DNA of 53,983 nucleotides from WS-2 sp964650245 (GCA_964650245.1 CAZYQK010000002.1:1-53983), one strand, 5' to 3'; shown: positions 16,107 to 25,670, counted from the first letter of the stretch. The notes: generated by a model not told the origin, from the sequence alone. Numbers and translations are program-made.

Positions 16107-18577
16107 ATGCCGCTGGCTCCCCACACCCGCCTCGGACCCTACGAGATTCTCGCCCCGCTCGGCGCGGGGGGGATGGGCGAGGTCTATCGCGCCCGCGACA
16201 CGCGGCTCGACCGCGCCGTCGCGATCAAGGTGCTGCCGCAGCATCTCTCCGCCCGAGGCGAAGCGCGCGCGCGGTGTCGAGCCTGAACCACCCGCACATC
16301 TGCACGCTGCACGACGTCGGGCACCAGGACGGCGTGGACTACCTGGTGATGGAGCTGGTAGAGGGGGAGACACTCGCCCATCGACTGGAGCGCGGCGCGC
16401 TGCCCGCGCCCGAACTACTGAGGACCGCGATCGAGATTGCCGGCGCCCTGGACCGGGCGCACCGGAGCGGCATCGTGCACCGTGATCTCAAGCCCGGAAA
16501 CGTGATGATGACCAAGTCGGGAGCGAAGCTCATGGATTTCGGGCTCGCTCGCGCGACGGGGCTCGCGCCGGCAGCGAGCGATCTCACGAGCTCACCCACG
16601 GTGACGCGCCCGCTGACGGCGGAGGGCACCCTCGTGGGCACGTTCCAGTACATGGCGCCGGAGCAGCTCGAAGGCAAGGATGCGGACGCGCGCAGCGACC
16701 TGTGGGCTCTGGGTTGCGTGCTCCACGAGATGGCGACCGGCCGGCGCGCGTTCGAGGGTGGGAGCCAGGCGTCCCTGATCTCGGCGATCATGAAGGACGA
16801 GCCGCGGCCGATCACCGAGCTTCAGCCAATGAGCCCGGCAGCGCTCGAGCGCGCCGTGAGACGGTGCCTGGCGAAAGAGCCGGACGATCGCTGGCAGAGC
16901 GCGCGCGATCTCATGCACGAGCTCCAGTGGATTCGCGAGCGCGGGTCGCAGCCTCCCGGGCCCGCGCCCGGGGCCGCGGCCGCGAAACGCGAACTCACGT
17001 ATCACGCGCTCACCTTCCGCCGCGGGGCGGTCATGAATGCGCGGTTCGCGCTCGACGGCCGGGCCGTAGTCTACGCCGCCGCCTGGGACGGAGGACCATC
17101 TCGGGTCCATCTCACGCGCCTCGAGAGCCCCGAGACCACCGAGCTGCCACTCCCGCCCGCCAACCTGCTCAGCGTCTCGCGCTCCGGCGAGCTCGCGCTC
17201 TCGCTCAATCGGCGGCAGCTCGGGACCTCCTGGATCTCGACCGGCCTGCTCGCGCAGGCGCCGCTCTTCGGCGGTGCGCCACGCGAGCTGCTGCGCGGGG
17301 TGCACGAAGCGGATTGGGCTCCCGACGGACGGAATCTGGCGGTCATCCGCCGGGCTGGTCTCGAAGTCGTCGTCGAGTTCCCGATCGGCAAGAAACTCTA
17401 CGCGTCGGCGAATTGGAAGGCGTGGTCGCGAATTTCTCCGGACGGTGAGCGGATCGCCTTTTTCGAATTGCTCGGGGGTGCCGGAAACGTGCTCCAGACC
17501 ATCGATCGGGCTGGAACGTTGCGCACGCTCGCGAAGGTTTCCCATTGGCCGGGCAGCCTGGCCTGGCGCGCGGACGGAGCGGAGATCTGGTTCACTCAGT
17601 GGGGAGGGCCGGACGGCGCGTCGCTCCGAGCCGTGGATCTCGAGGGTGGGAGCCGAACCATCACGCGTTTCATCGGCGGACTCACGAATCTGCACGATCT
17701 CTCTCCCTCGGGCGACGCGCTCGTCTCGCGCTCGCTTCTCTATTCCTCGATCGCGTGTCTGCCACCGGATCACGAGCGGGAGCGTGACCTGTCGTGGCTC
17801 GATTTGAGCATCGCCAAGGACCTCTCCGCCGACGGGCAGACGTTGCTGTTCGACGAGCAGGGCATCGGAGTCTCCGGGGAGGATCAGACCTTCGTGCGCT
17901 CCACCGACGGCTCGCCGCCGGTCCGTCTCGGTCGCGGCATCGCGCGCAGCCTTTCCCCGGACGGCCGATGGGCGATCGTGGTGGACGAGGGCGAGCTCAC
18001 CCTGCTTCCGACCGGCGCCGACGAGGCGCGCACGGTGGACACTTCGCCCGCGCGGCAGGCGGGAGTCGCCGCCTGGTTCCCGGATGGAGAACGCATCCTG
18101 TTCCAGGGGACCGAGGAGGGGAGCGGCGTTCGGCTCTACGTCGTGCCTGCGAAGGGTGGACCGCCCCGGGCGATCACCCCCGAAGGCGTGGGATTCGCCT
18201 TTGGCGCGGCGACCAGGCCGGTATCGCCTGATGGGACGCGCGTGGTCGCGATGGCGGGTGGCCGCGAGCTGCGCATCTACGACGTCGAATCGGGCACGCC
18301 GCTGGCCGCGTTTTCAGTCGAGGAGGACGAGGAGCCGATCCGTTGGAGCGCAGACGGACGATCCGTTTTCCTGTGGCGCCGGGGAGACGTTCCGTTGAGG
18401 GTATTCCGCCTCGATGTCGAAACCGGCGGCCGCGAGCGTCTGATGGAGCTGATGCCCGCGGATCCCACGGGAGTGACGACCTCTCGCACCATGCTGCTCA
18501 CGCCCGATGGTCGCGCCTACGCGTACACCTACGTGCGCCAACTGTCGGAACTGTACTTGGTTCGAGGTCTGGCATGA
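16107..18577 (+). pseudogene. Ser/Thr protein kinase with TolB/PD40-like propeller, frameshifted in the N-lobe
   Basis: The first frame (16107-16286) encodes MPLAPHTRLGPYEILAPLGA, the glycine loop GAGGMGEVY and VAIKVLP with the ATP-binding Lys, then runs into a stop at 16284. From 16274 a second frame continues the same kinase without interruption: SSLNHPHICTLHDVG, HRDLKPGN, MDFGLA, GTFQYMAPEQ, then a long beta-propeller region with repeated 'PDG'-type turns. Compared with the paralogue next door, the segment between KVLP and SLNHP is 22 bases shorter (41 against 63). It lacks the RFEREA piece that carries the alpha-C Glu. The lesion sits in a GCGCGCGCGC run. It is therefore either a true frameshift or an assembly error. 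Unlike its paralogue it has no obvious membrane segment. It ends in a 4-base overlap with the next kinase. Confidence 0.85.
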
Positions 18578-21375
18578 CCGGCGCTCCTGAGCGCATCGGG
18601 CCATATCCCATCGAGCGTGAAGTCGGGCGCGGCGGCATGGGCGTGGTCTATCTCGGGCGCGACACGCGGCTCGACCGCCGGGTCGCGATCAAGGTGCTGC
18701 CGGACGCAGTCGCGGCCGACCCCGAGCGGCTGGCGCGCTTCGAGCGCGAGGCGCGGCTGCTGGCCTCGCTCAACCACCCGAACATCGCGGGCATCTACGG
18801 CCTCGAAGAGGCCGAGGGCCGGCGCTTCCTCGCGCTCGAATACGTGGAGGGCGACACGCTCGCCCAGCGCGTCGCGCGCGGTGCGCTGCCGCCCGACGAG
18901 GCGCTCGAAGTTTGCCGGCAGATCGCGGCGGCGCTCGAGGCGGCGCACGAGAGCGGCGTCATCCACCGCGATCTCAAGCCGGGAAACGTCAAGATCACGC
19001 CCACGGGCGAGGTGAAGGTGCTCGACTTCGGTCTCGCCAAGGGCGAAGCGAGCTCGTCGTCGGGCTCCGACCCCGATCTCTCGCACTCTCCGACGCTGAC
19101 CCACGCCGCGGCCACCAGCGCCGGCGTGATCCTGGGCACCGCGGCCTACATGAGCCCGGAGCAGGCGCGCGGCAAGAGCGTGGACCGGCGCACCGACATC
19201 TGGTCGTTCGGGTGCGTGCTCTACGAGTGCCTGACCGGCAGGCAGCTGTTCGCGGGAGAGACGGTCTCCGACACGATTGCGAAGATCCTGGAGCGCGAGC
19301 CGGACTGGGCCGCCCTGCCGCCGCAGACGCCGGCTCTGGCGCGCGAACTGCTGCGCCGTTGTCTGGAGAAGGACGCGAAGAAGCGGCTGCGCGACATCGG
19401 CGACGCGCGCCTCGAGCTCGAAGAGTCGCTGACGCAGCTGCGGTCATCGGGCCGGATGGCGGCCGCCGCGGCGGAGGAGAAGAGACGAGCCCGCGCGGCG
19501 ACACCCTTCTTCACGGTGCGCACGCTTCTGATCGGGGCCGCAGTGGGCGCGATCGCGGGCGTCGCGGCATGGAACGGCGTCGGGCCCGGCGCGTCGCTGA
19601 GGGCGATGTCGAAGGCGTTCGCGACCGCCACCCATCTCTCGGTAACGCTTCCCTCCGAGATTCGCTTCGACTTCGGGGGCCTCTCTCCCGACGGCTCCCG
19701 GCTGGTGTACGTCGGGAGACCCAGGAAATCGGAGGGCGGCACGGAAGAGTCCGTTCCGATGATCTACGTCCGGCGGCTCGACAGCTACGACATGAAGCCA
19801 CTGCCGGGGACGGAAGGGGTCACCGGTTTCGGAATGTCCCGGGACGGCCGATCCATCTTCTTCACGGCTCCCGTGAGCCGCGGTGCCGCGAAGCTCAAGC
19901 TCTCGAGAGTTCCGGCGGACGGCGGCGCGCCGCCGATCTCGCTCACCGATTGGAAGGATGAATGGGAGGGTTTCACCGCGCTCCACGGCGGCGACCTCCT
20001 GCTCACCATGGGTCAGGGCGCGAGCTTTCTGCGGCTACCCGCGGGTGGGGGAGAGGCCGGACCTCCGGCGAAGATTGACGCGGGCAAGTATCGCGGAAGT
20101 CTCTTCGCCACCAGCGTGCTCCCCGGCGACCGGGGCGTGCTCATGAACGGGGTCTCGTACGGATCGCGCGGCTGGTACTACCGGATCGCGCTCCTCGAAC
20201 CGAAATCCGGCAAGGTGCGCTTCCTGCTCGACGACGGCGGGAATGCGGTCTACTCGCCGACCGGGCACCTGCTGTTCACGCGCGGCGACGCGCTGCTCGC
20301 CGCGCCCTTCGATCTGGGCCGACTCGCCCTCACCGGACCACCCGTTCCGATCGTGAGCGGGCTGTGGACCCGCTTCATCGTGGAACCGGCGGCGTTCGAC
20401 CTCGCCGAAAACGGAACCCTGATGTACCGGCCGGGTGGCGCGGTTCGCACCGAGCGACGGCTCGCGATGGTGGATGCGAACGGGAGGGTGGAACCGTGGA
20501 GCCAGGAACGGCGGCCGTACGGGGCTGAGCCTGCGATGTCGCGCGATGGCCGGCGCTTCGTGGTCGTGATCACCAACGCCCAGGGGATCGACGAGATCTG
20601 GGTTTCCGATTTCGACCGTCCGGCGCTGCGCAGGGTCGTGGCCGTGCCGGATGCGGATTGCGACCTGGGCTGCATGAGCCCGGACGGCCAGGCATTCGCA
20701 TACGCGCGGAACGGCCGGGACGAGAAGGATGGGGTGTACCTGCAGCGAACGGATGGTCAGGGAGCGCCGAGGCGCATCATCATCCCCGCCAACCCGAGCG
20801 CCTTTCCTTTCCCGCTCGACTGGTCTCCGGACGGGAGCGCTCTCTTGAGCACCGAGACGATCGAAGGGCGAGCGCACCTCCGCATTCAGCGGTCACTCCT
20901 CACCTCGGGCGACCCCGTCGAGCCGAAGCCGCTGATCTCGGGTTTCGTGGACGAGCTCGACGGAAGGTTCTCCCCCGATGGCAAGCTGATCGCGTTCTCC
21001 TCGAACGAGTCCGGCAAATCCGAGATCTACGTGTGCGCCTATCATCCCGACGGAACGGTGAGCGACCCGGTGCGGGTCTCGAGCGGGGGAGGGCAGTTGC
21101 CCCATTGGACGGCCGGCGGGAAATCCCTGATGTTCGTCGCCAACCCGCGCCGCCTGATGTCGGTGCCGATCACGGCGGCCCCCGAAATCGCCCCCGGCCC
21201 GCAGGTCGAGCTGTTCGATCTCGAGAAGCTGAGGATCAGCAACTTCACGGTTCTGCCCGACGGGCGCCTGTTCGGGATTCTCACCAGCGAGCTGGAACGC
21301 GGCGAGGTCACCGGCCAGAACCTGATTCTCGGTTTCTCGAGCCAGCTGAAACGCACGATGGCATCCCGCCGCTGA
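18574..21375 (+). CDS. Membrane Ser/Thr protein kinase with extracytoplasmic TolB/PD40-like propeller
   Basis: A 933-residue Hanks-type kinase. The kinase domain (about 8-275) is intact: GRGGMGVVY, Lys40 in VAIK, alpha-C Glu59 in RFEREA, HRDLKPGN from residue 131, DFG 151-153, and GTAAYMSPEQ. A single membrane helix (TLLIGAAVGAIAGVAAW, about 313-330) separates it from a large C-terminal beta-propeller with repeated 'SPDG' turns (GGLSPDGSRLVYVG, GCMSPDGQAFAYAR, GRFSPDGKLIAFSS), which probably senses something outside the cytoplasm. ATGA overlap with the upstream kinase implies translational coupling. Substrates are unknown; FHA proteins encoded on either side are obvious candidates. Confidence 0.94.
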   Translation: MTGAPERIGPYPIEREVGRGGMGVVYLGRDTRLDRRVAIKVLPDAVAADPERLARFEREARLLASLNHPNIAGIYGLEEAEGRRFLALEYVEGDTLAQRVARGALPPDEALEVCRQIAAALEAAHESGVIHRDLKPGNVKITPTGEVKVLDFGLAKGEASSSSGSDPDLSHSPTLTHAAATSAGVILGTAAYMSPEQARGKSVDRRTDIWSFGCVLYECLTGRQLFAGETVSDTIAKILEREPDWAALPPQTPALARELLRRCLEKDAKKRLRDIGDARLELEESLTQLRSSGRMAAAAAEEKRRARAATPFFTVRTLLIGAAVGAIAGVAAWNGVGPGASLRAMSKAFATATHLSVTLPSEIRFDFGGLSPDGSRLVYVGRPRKSEGGTEESVPMIYVRRLDSYDMKPLPGTEGVTGFGMSRDGRSIFFTAPVSRGAAKLKLSRVPADGGAPPISLTDWKDEWEGFTALHGGDLLLTMGQGASFLRLPAGGGEAGPPAKIDAGKYRGSLFATSVLPGDRGVLMNGVSYGSRGWYYRIALLEPKSGKVRFLLDDGGNAVYSPTGHLLFTRGDALLAAPFDLGRLALTGPPVPIVSGLWTRFIVEPAAFDLAENGTLMYRPGGAVRTERRLAMVDANGRVEPWSQERRPYGAEPAMSRDGRRFVVVITNAQGIDEIWVSDFDRPALRRVVAVPDADCDLGCMSPDGQAFAYARNGRDEKDGVYLQRTDGQGAPRRIIIPANPSAFPFPLDWSPDGSALLSTETIEGRAHLRIQRSLLTSGDPVEPKPLISGFVDELDGRFSPDGKLIAFSSNESGKSEIYVCAYHPDGTVSDPVRVSSGGGQLPHWTAGGKSLMFVANPRRLMSVPITAAPEIAPGPQVELFDLEKLRISNFTVLPDGRLFGILTSELERGEVTGQNLILGFSSQLKRTMASRR

Positions 21376-21487
21376 GGGCCCGCGCCGCGCCCCGAGATGG
21401 GGCCTCAAGTCCACCCCGCCCTCCGGCCGATGACAGACGGGAACCCGAGCCGGGATCGACCGGCTTCCTGTACCGGATGGAGGAGCC

Positions 21488-22123
21488 ATGGCTCTCATGC
21501 CCGAACCCGCGCCCCGCGCGAACGACGCCCCCTCTTATGCCACCACCGTCAGCCTCAAGCTGACCCTCAAGGGCCAGCTGGTTCAGAGCTACGGTTTGGA
21601 GCAGGACACCATCACCGTGGGCCGCGATCCTCAGTGCGACGTCTACGTCGACAATCCCGGGGTGTCGCGTCAGCACTTCCGCATCGAGCGCGGCGACACC
21701 GGCGAGTTCCGCGTGGTGGACGCCGGCAGCTCGAACGGCACGTATCTGAACGATCGCCCGGTCAAGGTCGCCACGCTGCGCGACGGCGACACCGTCCAGT
21801 TCGGCAAGTACGCGCTCGAGGTGGGAATCGACGAGCTGGTGGGTGCTCAGGGCTCGGCTCGGCGCGGCGCGGCGCGCGGGAGCGAAGGAGCGACCGTGAT
21901 GCTTTCGCCGGCCGAGGTGCGCCACATGGTGGCCGAGGCCAGGGCCGCCGGCCAGGCCGGCACGCCTTCCCCGGCTGCCGCCCACCAGCCGCCGCTCAAG
22001 CTGGTGAGCCCCGCGGCGCCACCGGTGACGGGTTCCCAATCGTCCGCCTGGAGGTCGTGGATCGCGGTCTGCGCGGTGACGCTGGTCGCCGCCGCTATCG
22101 CGATCTGGTTGCTGGCGCGCTGA
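21488..22123 (+). CDS. FHA-domain protein with C-terminal membrane anchor
   Basis: A 211-residue protein. After a disordered head (MALMPEPAPRANDAPS), the FHA phosphothreonine-binding domain (about 20-115) shows VGRDPQCDVYV, SRQHFRIERG and SSNGTYLND, the three conserved loops. A linker rich in Ala and Pro follows, and then a single C-terminal transmembrane helix (WIAVCAVTLVAAAIAIWLLA), so it is a tail-anchored protein with FHA in the cytoplasm. The start is set by GGAGGAG three bases upstream. It lies 112 bases after the kinase and may recruit phosphorylated partners to the membrane. Confidence 0.92.
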   Translation: MALMPEPAPRANDAPSYATTVSLKLTLKGQLVQSYGLEQDTITVGRDPQCDVYVDNPGVSRQHFRIERGDTGEFRVVDAGSSNGTYLNDRPVKVATLRDGDTVQFGKYALEVGIDELVGAQGSARRGAARGSEGATVMLSPAEVRHMVAEARAAGQAGTPSPAAAHQPPLKLVSPAAPPVTGSQSSAWRSWIAVCAVTLVAAAIAIWLLAR

Positions 22124-22166
22124 GCGCTTCCTAAGCACCGCGGCGGTTCGCGGCGTCGCGCATACC

Positions 22167-23168
22167 TCACGCGCCCCGCAGCGCGGCCTCGGGCGAGCTG
22201 AACAGCGAGCCGATCGCGCTCCGCCACAGTCGGGCGCGCGGCAGGCGCGGCCGGCGCTCGCCCCACGGGAACGTGGGATCGCGCCGCGCGTGGTCGAGCG
22301 AGCCCAGCGCCCACACCGCGGGCCACAGGCAGAACAGGCGGTAGCGCACCGCGCGCCCCGGCACCAGCGCCAGGTAGTCCGGTACCCGCTTGAGCGCGGC
22401 GCGGGCGAGCGCTTCGAGCCGCGCCGCCAGCTCGCGCACGCCGGGATGCTCCCGCCCCACCAGATCGCGCGGCGCGAGGCCGCGCTCCGCGAGCCACGCC
22501 GCCGGCACGTAACAGCGCCCGCGCCGCACGTCCGCCGGCCAGTCGAGCAGGATGTTGGTGAGCTGGAGCGCCTCGCCTACCACCGGCGCGAGTGCCAGCC
22601 TGAGCATCTCGCGCGCCGCGTTGCGCGCCGGAACGCGCTCGGCAAAGAGACGCGTGAGCATGACGCCGACGCAGCCGGCGACCACGTGACAGTAGTCGTG
22701 AAGCTCGGCCTCGCTGTCGAGATAGGGGGTGCCGGGAGGGCGTTCCGCCGCGCGCGCGGCGTAGCGGCTCATGCCGCCCGCCATCTGGCGAACGCAATCG
22801 GCGACCAGCTCGCGATCGCGGGTGGGCAGCGCGCCGAACACCCGCAGCACCGCCGGCAGGCGCGTGACCAGCTCGAGGTCGTCGCGGCCGCGGGCGACCG
22901 CCGCGGCGCGGCGCGCGAGCTCCGAGGCGGCGGCATCGTCACCGGCGAGCGAGCGCTCGAGCGCCGTGAACCGGTCGCGGAACTCCTCCGAATCGCCCGG
23001 CCACGAATCCTCCAGCGCGTCGGCGGTGCGGCACAGCAAGTAACCGGTCCGCACCGACTCGCCGAGCGAGCCGTTGAGGAGCCGGATGCTGATCGCGAAG
23101 GTGCGAGAGACGCGGGGCAGCACGGCGCGACAGTAGCGGCGATCCTCGCGTTGGGGAGGCGCATGCAT
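22167..23168 (-). CDS. Squalene/phytoene synthase family protein
   Basis: A 333-residue trans-prenyl head-to-head synthase. The family motifs are SRTFAISIRLL (21-31), the first Asp-rich motif DALED (50-54, within YLLCRTADALEDS) and the second, Asp209 and Asp213 in LTNILLDWPADVRRGRCY. Both Mg-diphosphate sites are therefore intact. The YLLCRTAD context is closer to squalene synthase/HpnD-type enzymes than to plant-like CrtB, but the product (squalene, hydroxysqualene or phytoene) cannot be decided. No squalene-hopene cyclase or carotenoid gene is nearby, though an RND exporter of hopanoid-export type lies elsewhere in the window. The mRNA looks near-leaderless. Confidence 0.88.
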   Translation of the reverse strand: MHAPPQREDRRYCRAVLPRVSRTFAISIRLLNGSLGESVRTGYLLCRTADALEDSWPGDSEEFRDRFTALERSLAGDDAAASELARRAAAVARGRDDLELVTRLPAVLRVFGALPTRDRELVADCVRQMAGGMSRYAARAAERPPGTPYLDSEAELHDYCHVVAGCVGVMLTRLFAERVPARNAAREMLRLALAPVVGEALQLTNILLDWPADVRRGRCYVPAAWLAERGLAPRDLVGREHPGVRELAARLEALARAALKRVPDYLALVPGRAVRYRLFCLWPAVWALGSLDHARRDPTFPWGERRPRLPRARLWRSAIGSLFSSPEAALRGA

Positions 23169-23178
23169 GGGAAGCCGC

Positions 23179-23184
23179 AGACTA
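23179..23184 (-). promoter_or_regulatory. Extended -10 box for prenyl synthase gene
   Basis: On the minus strand TGC precedes TAGTCT (23184-23179). Predicted +1 is 23172, four bases before the ATG. No ribosome site. Confidence 0.4.
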
Positions 23185-23331
23185 GCACTCGGGCCGGGGC
23201 GTCACTACACTGCGGGGCGTCCGGGCCGCATCGCTCGCTCGGCCGGATGTTGACGCGCCCCTCGCCCGTCTGCCGGGGTCAATCTCAAGGCCGCTCGAGG
23301 AGCTGCCGATAATGGATGTCGGGGTCCCACC

Positions 23332-25209
23332 TTGATTCCAGCCCGCTTTCCCGCCCGCTTCGCCACCGCCGCGCTCACGCTGGCGCTGGTGTGCGCACCC
23401 GCCGCCGCTCGCGCCCAGGACTATCCGCGCCTCGGCCTCTACTGCTCGATGTACGGCGACGGATTCCCGCTGTGGGACGTGAACGGCGCCCTTCAAGATT
23501 CCGCGCTCGCCGCGATCGCGCGCTATCACCAGGTGGTCCTCGACGCGAGCCCGATCACCCCGTACCGGCCCGATGCCGCGGCCGCGCTGCGCGTCCGGCA
23601 TCCCGGGATCAAACTCTACGCCTACGTCACGGGACACAACATCTGGGGGGCCAACAACGCCGACAGCACGATCCACTACCCGACCCGCTACAACCACCTG
23701 GTGCGCAGCCTCGGCGGCTACCTCTACGACACCGCCGGCCGGCTGTTCGACGGTTCCGACGTCAACCTCGCGAAGCGGGACGCGAACGGCCGCTTCATCG
23801 TGGCCGAATCGCTCGCCGACCTCTTCATGAACGCCATCGTGACGACCGGCATCTGGGACGGCATGTTCCTCGACGTCTACTGCAAGTCCATCCTGTGGAT
23901 GGAAGGCCCGGGCGTCCAGATCGATTACGTTCGCGCCGGCTACCCCAGCCTCTCCGCGTTCGACCAGGCCTGGGGCGCGGGAGTGGACACGCTCGGCAAC
24001 CGGCTGAAGCGGCTCGCGGGGCCCTCGTTCGAGTTGATCGGGAACTGCGGGCAGAGCACCAACTACGGCTCGTTCAACGGCTGGATGCGCGAGAATTTTC
24101 CGTACCAGAACGGCGGCGACTGGTACCAGAACATGTATCGCATTCCGGGCGGCTACTTCGTGGACGACGCGCGGTTTCTCCCGCCGCAGAGCAACTACCT
24201 CTTCAGCGCGCTGGTGGCCAGCGACCCCTACGATCCGAACAACGCGCGCAAGGCGCGCCTGGGGCTCGCGAGCGCGGCGCTGGGGAAGGGTTACAGTGTG
24301 TTCGGACCTTCCGACCGCCGCTCGCGTCCGTTCCCGTACCACATGTGGTGGTACGACGAGTACGGCGTGGACCTCGCCACCGGCGGCGCGTCGGGTCTGA
24401 TCCAGCACACCGGGTGGCTAGGCCAGCCGCTCGGCGACTACTACCAGATGATCTGGATCGGGACCAATCCCGACGTCGTCACCAATTCCGATTTCGAAAC
24501 CGATGTCACGAGCGGCTGGCGATTCAGCGCCGGCGTCCCGGCGACTCTGATGCGCGACGTCGGGACCGCCGCCGTGGGGTCGGCGTCCGCGCGGGTGACG
24601 GTCTCGGCCGCGGGTTCCGTGTCCTGGGCCGTGGGGTTCGGCACCGTCGGCACGATGCCGCTGAGCGCTGGGCAGCCTTACTCGGCCAGCTTCTGGGCCA
24701 GGGCGTCCGCTCCACGCACCATCGTGGTCGCGGCCGGCCCCACCGCGTCGCTCCGCATCGCGATCACGACTTCGTGGAAGCGGTACCAGGTCACGCTTCT
24801 ACCCTACGCCGACGGGAACGCGGGTTTGCAGCTCTTCCTCGCGGAGGCGGCGGGCGACGTGTGGTTCGACGACGTGCACTTCCAGCCCGGCGTCACCAAC
24901 CTCTATCGGAGGGACTTCCAGAACGGGATCGTGCTGGTGAATCCGTCGAACGATGTGCTCACCGTGCCGCTCGAGCACCTCTATCGGAAGATTCGCGGCG
25001 TCTCGGACCCTGCGACCAACGACGGCACGATCGTGGCCCTGGTGACCGTGAACCCGAGCGACGCGCTGTTCCTGATCGGGGACGACCGCATTCCACCCGC
25101 GGCGATCATGGATCTCCAGACCGGGTCGGCCTGGCAGCCGCACCTACGCGCGCGGCGGCCGCAGGCAGGGGGCGGGTCTTCACAGCCGCCCCCGCCGCAC
25201 GACCCTTAA
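23332..25209 (+). CDS. Secreted glycoside-hydrolase-like protein with C-terminal carbohydrate-binding-like domain
   Basis: A 625-residue exported protein. A TTG start gives MIPARFPARFATAALTLALV, a signal peptide ending ARAQ. The N-terminal 380 residues resemble a putative TIM-barrel glycosidase: LGLYCSMYGDGFPLWDVNGA, KLYAYVTGHNIW, GMFLDVYCKSI with a likely acidic active-site residue, and GGYFVDDARF. Residues about 385-525 (NSDFETDVTSGWRFSAG to DVWFDDVHFQPG) match the jelly-roll pattern of CBM4/9-type binding modules. A short sandwich and a Pro/Gly-rich tail end the protein. Polysaccharide target unknown. Its stop codon overlaps the convergent osmC-like stop within the palindrome TTAA. Confidence 0.78.
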   Translation: MIPARFPARFATAALTLALVCAPAAARAQDYPRLGLYCSMYGDGFPLWDVNGALQDSALAAIARYHQVVLDASPITPYRPDAAAALRVRHPGIKLYAYVTGHNIWGANNADSTIHYPTRYNHLVRSLGGYLYDTAGRLFDGSDVNLAKRDANGRFIVAESLADLFMNAIVTTGIWDGMFLDVYCKSILWMEGPGVQIDYVRAGYPSLSAFDQAWGAGVDTLGNRLKRLAGPSFELIGNCGQSTNYGSFNGWMRENFPYQNGGDWYQNMYRIPGGYFVDDARFLPPQSNYLFSALVASDPYDPNNARKARLGLASAALGKGYSVFGPSDRRSRPFPYHMWWYDEYGVDLATGGASGLIQHTGWLGQPLGDYYQMIWIGTNPDVVTNSDFETDVTSGWRFSAGVPATLMRDVGTAAVGSASARVTVSAAGSVSWAVGFGTVGTMPLSAGQPYSASFWARASAPRTIVVAAGPTASLRIAITTSWKRYQVTLLPYADGNAGLQLFLAEAAGDVWFDDVHFQPGVTNLYRRDFQNGIVLVNPSNDVLTVPLEHLYRKIRGVSDPATNDGTIVALVTVNPSDALFLIGDDRIPPAAIMDLQTGSAWQPHLRARRPQAGGGSSQPPPPHDP

Positions 25210-25670
25210 GCGACCTCCTCCACCTCCGCCGTCCAGCTCACCGCGACCGCGCCTTTCAGCGAGGCCGCAGTCGGGCAGCGCTCCTGATGGCGCGCGAGCG
25301 CGCGATCCACCACCTCGCGCGTGCCGGGCGGGATCCGGAGCCGGTAGCGTATCCGCACCTCGGTCAGCACCGGCAGCCCGTCGCGCACCTCGTTCAAGCC
25401 CTCCACCTCGGCGCGGATCGCGTCGTCCTCGAGCTTCACCTGCCGCACCTCCAGCGCGGCGATCAGGGTGCCGAGCATTCAGCCGCCGGTGGCGGCCACG
25501 ATGTAGTCCACCGGCAGCGGCAGCGCGCGCGGTGGCACGAGCTTGAACAGCTCGACGATCGGGCCGTGCACGCCCATGTCCACGGTTTCACCGGTGGGAA
25601 GGTGCGCCCGGCGGTGGAGATGGCCGGTTTTCTCGAGCGTGACGCGGGAGACGTAGAGCGGGTCGGACAC
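25206..25670 (-). CDS. OsmC-family protein with in-frame TGA at the peroxidatic Cys (candidate selenoprotein)
   Basis: Read through the TGA at 25481-25479 this is a 154-residue OsmC/Ohr-like thiol peroxidase. The part before it (GTG start, MSDPLYVSRVTLEKTGHLHR to LPVDYIVAATGG, 63 residues) and the part after it (MLGTLIAALEVRQVKLEDDA onward, 90 residues) lie in the same frame and together make one complete domain. In OsmC proteins the residue after this GG is the peroxidatic Cys (GG-C-x-x-GTL), so TGA replaces it exactly; the second conserved Cys is kept as Cys132 in ERCPTAASLKG. A 5-bp stem (GCACC/GGTGC, 25471-25445) starts eight bases after the TGA, in the range expected of a bacterial SECIS. 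Sec-containing OsmC-like proteins are known. Alternatives are a nonsense pseudogene or two peptides. Confidence 0.8.

Noticed and set aside
14886..16286. 466-codon frame joining the dehydrogenase region to the kinase N-lobe
   Set aside because: The first 400 codons are a shadow of the dehydrogenase in another frame; only the last 60 codons from 16107 are real kinase sequence.
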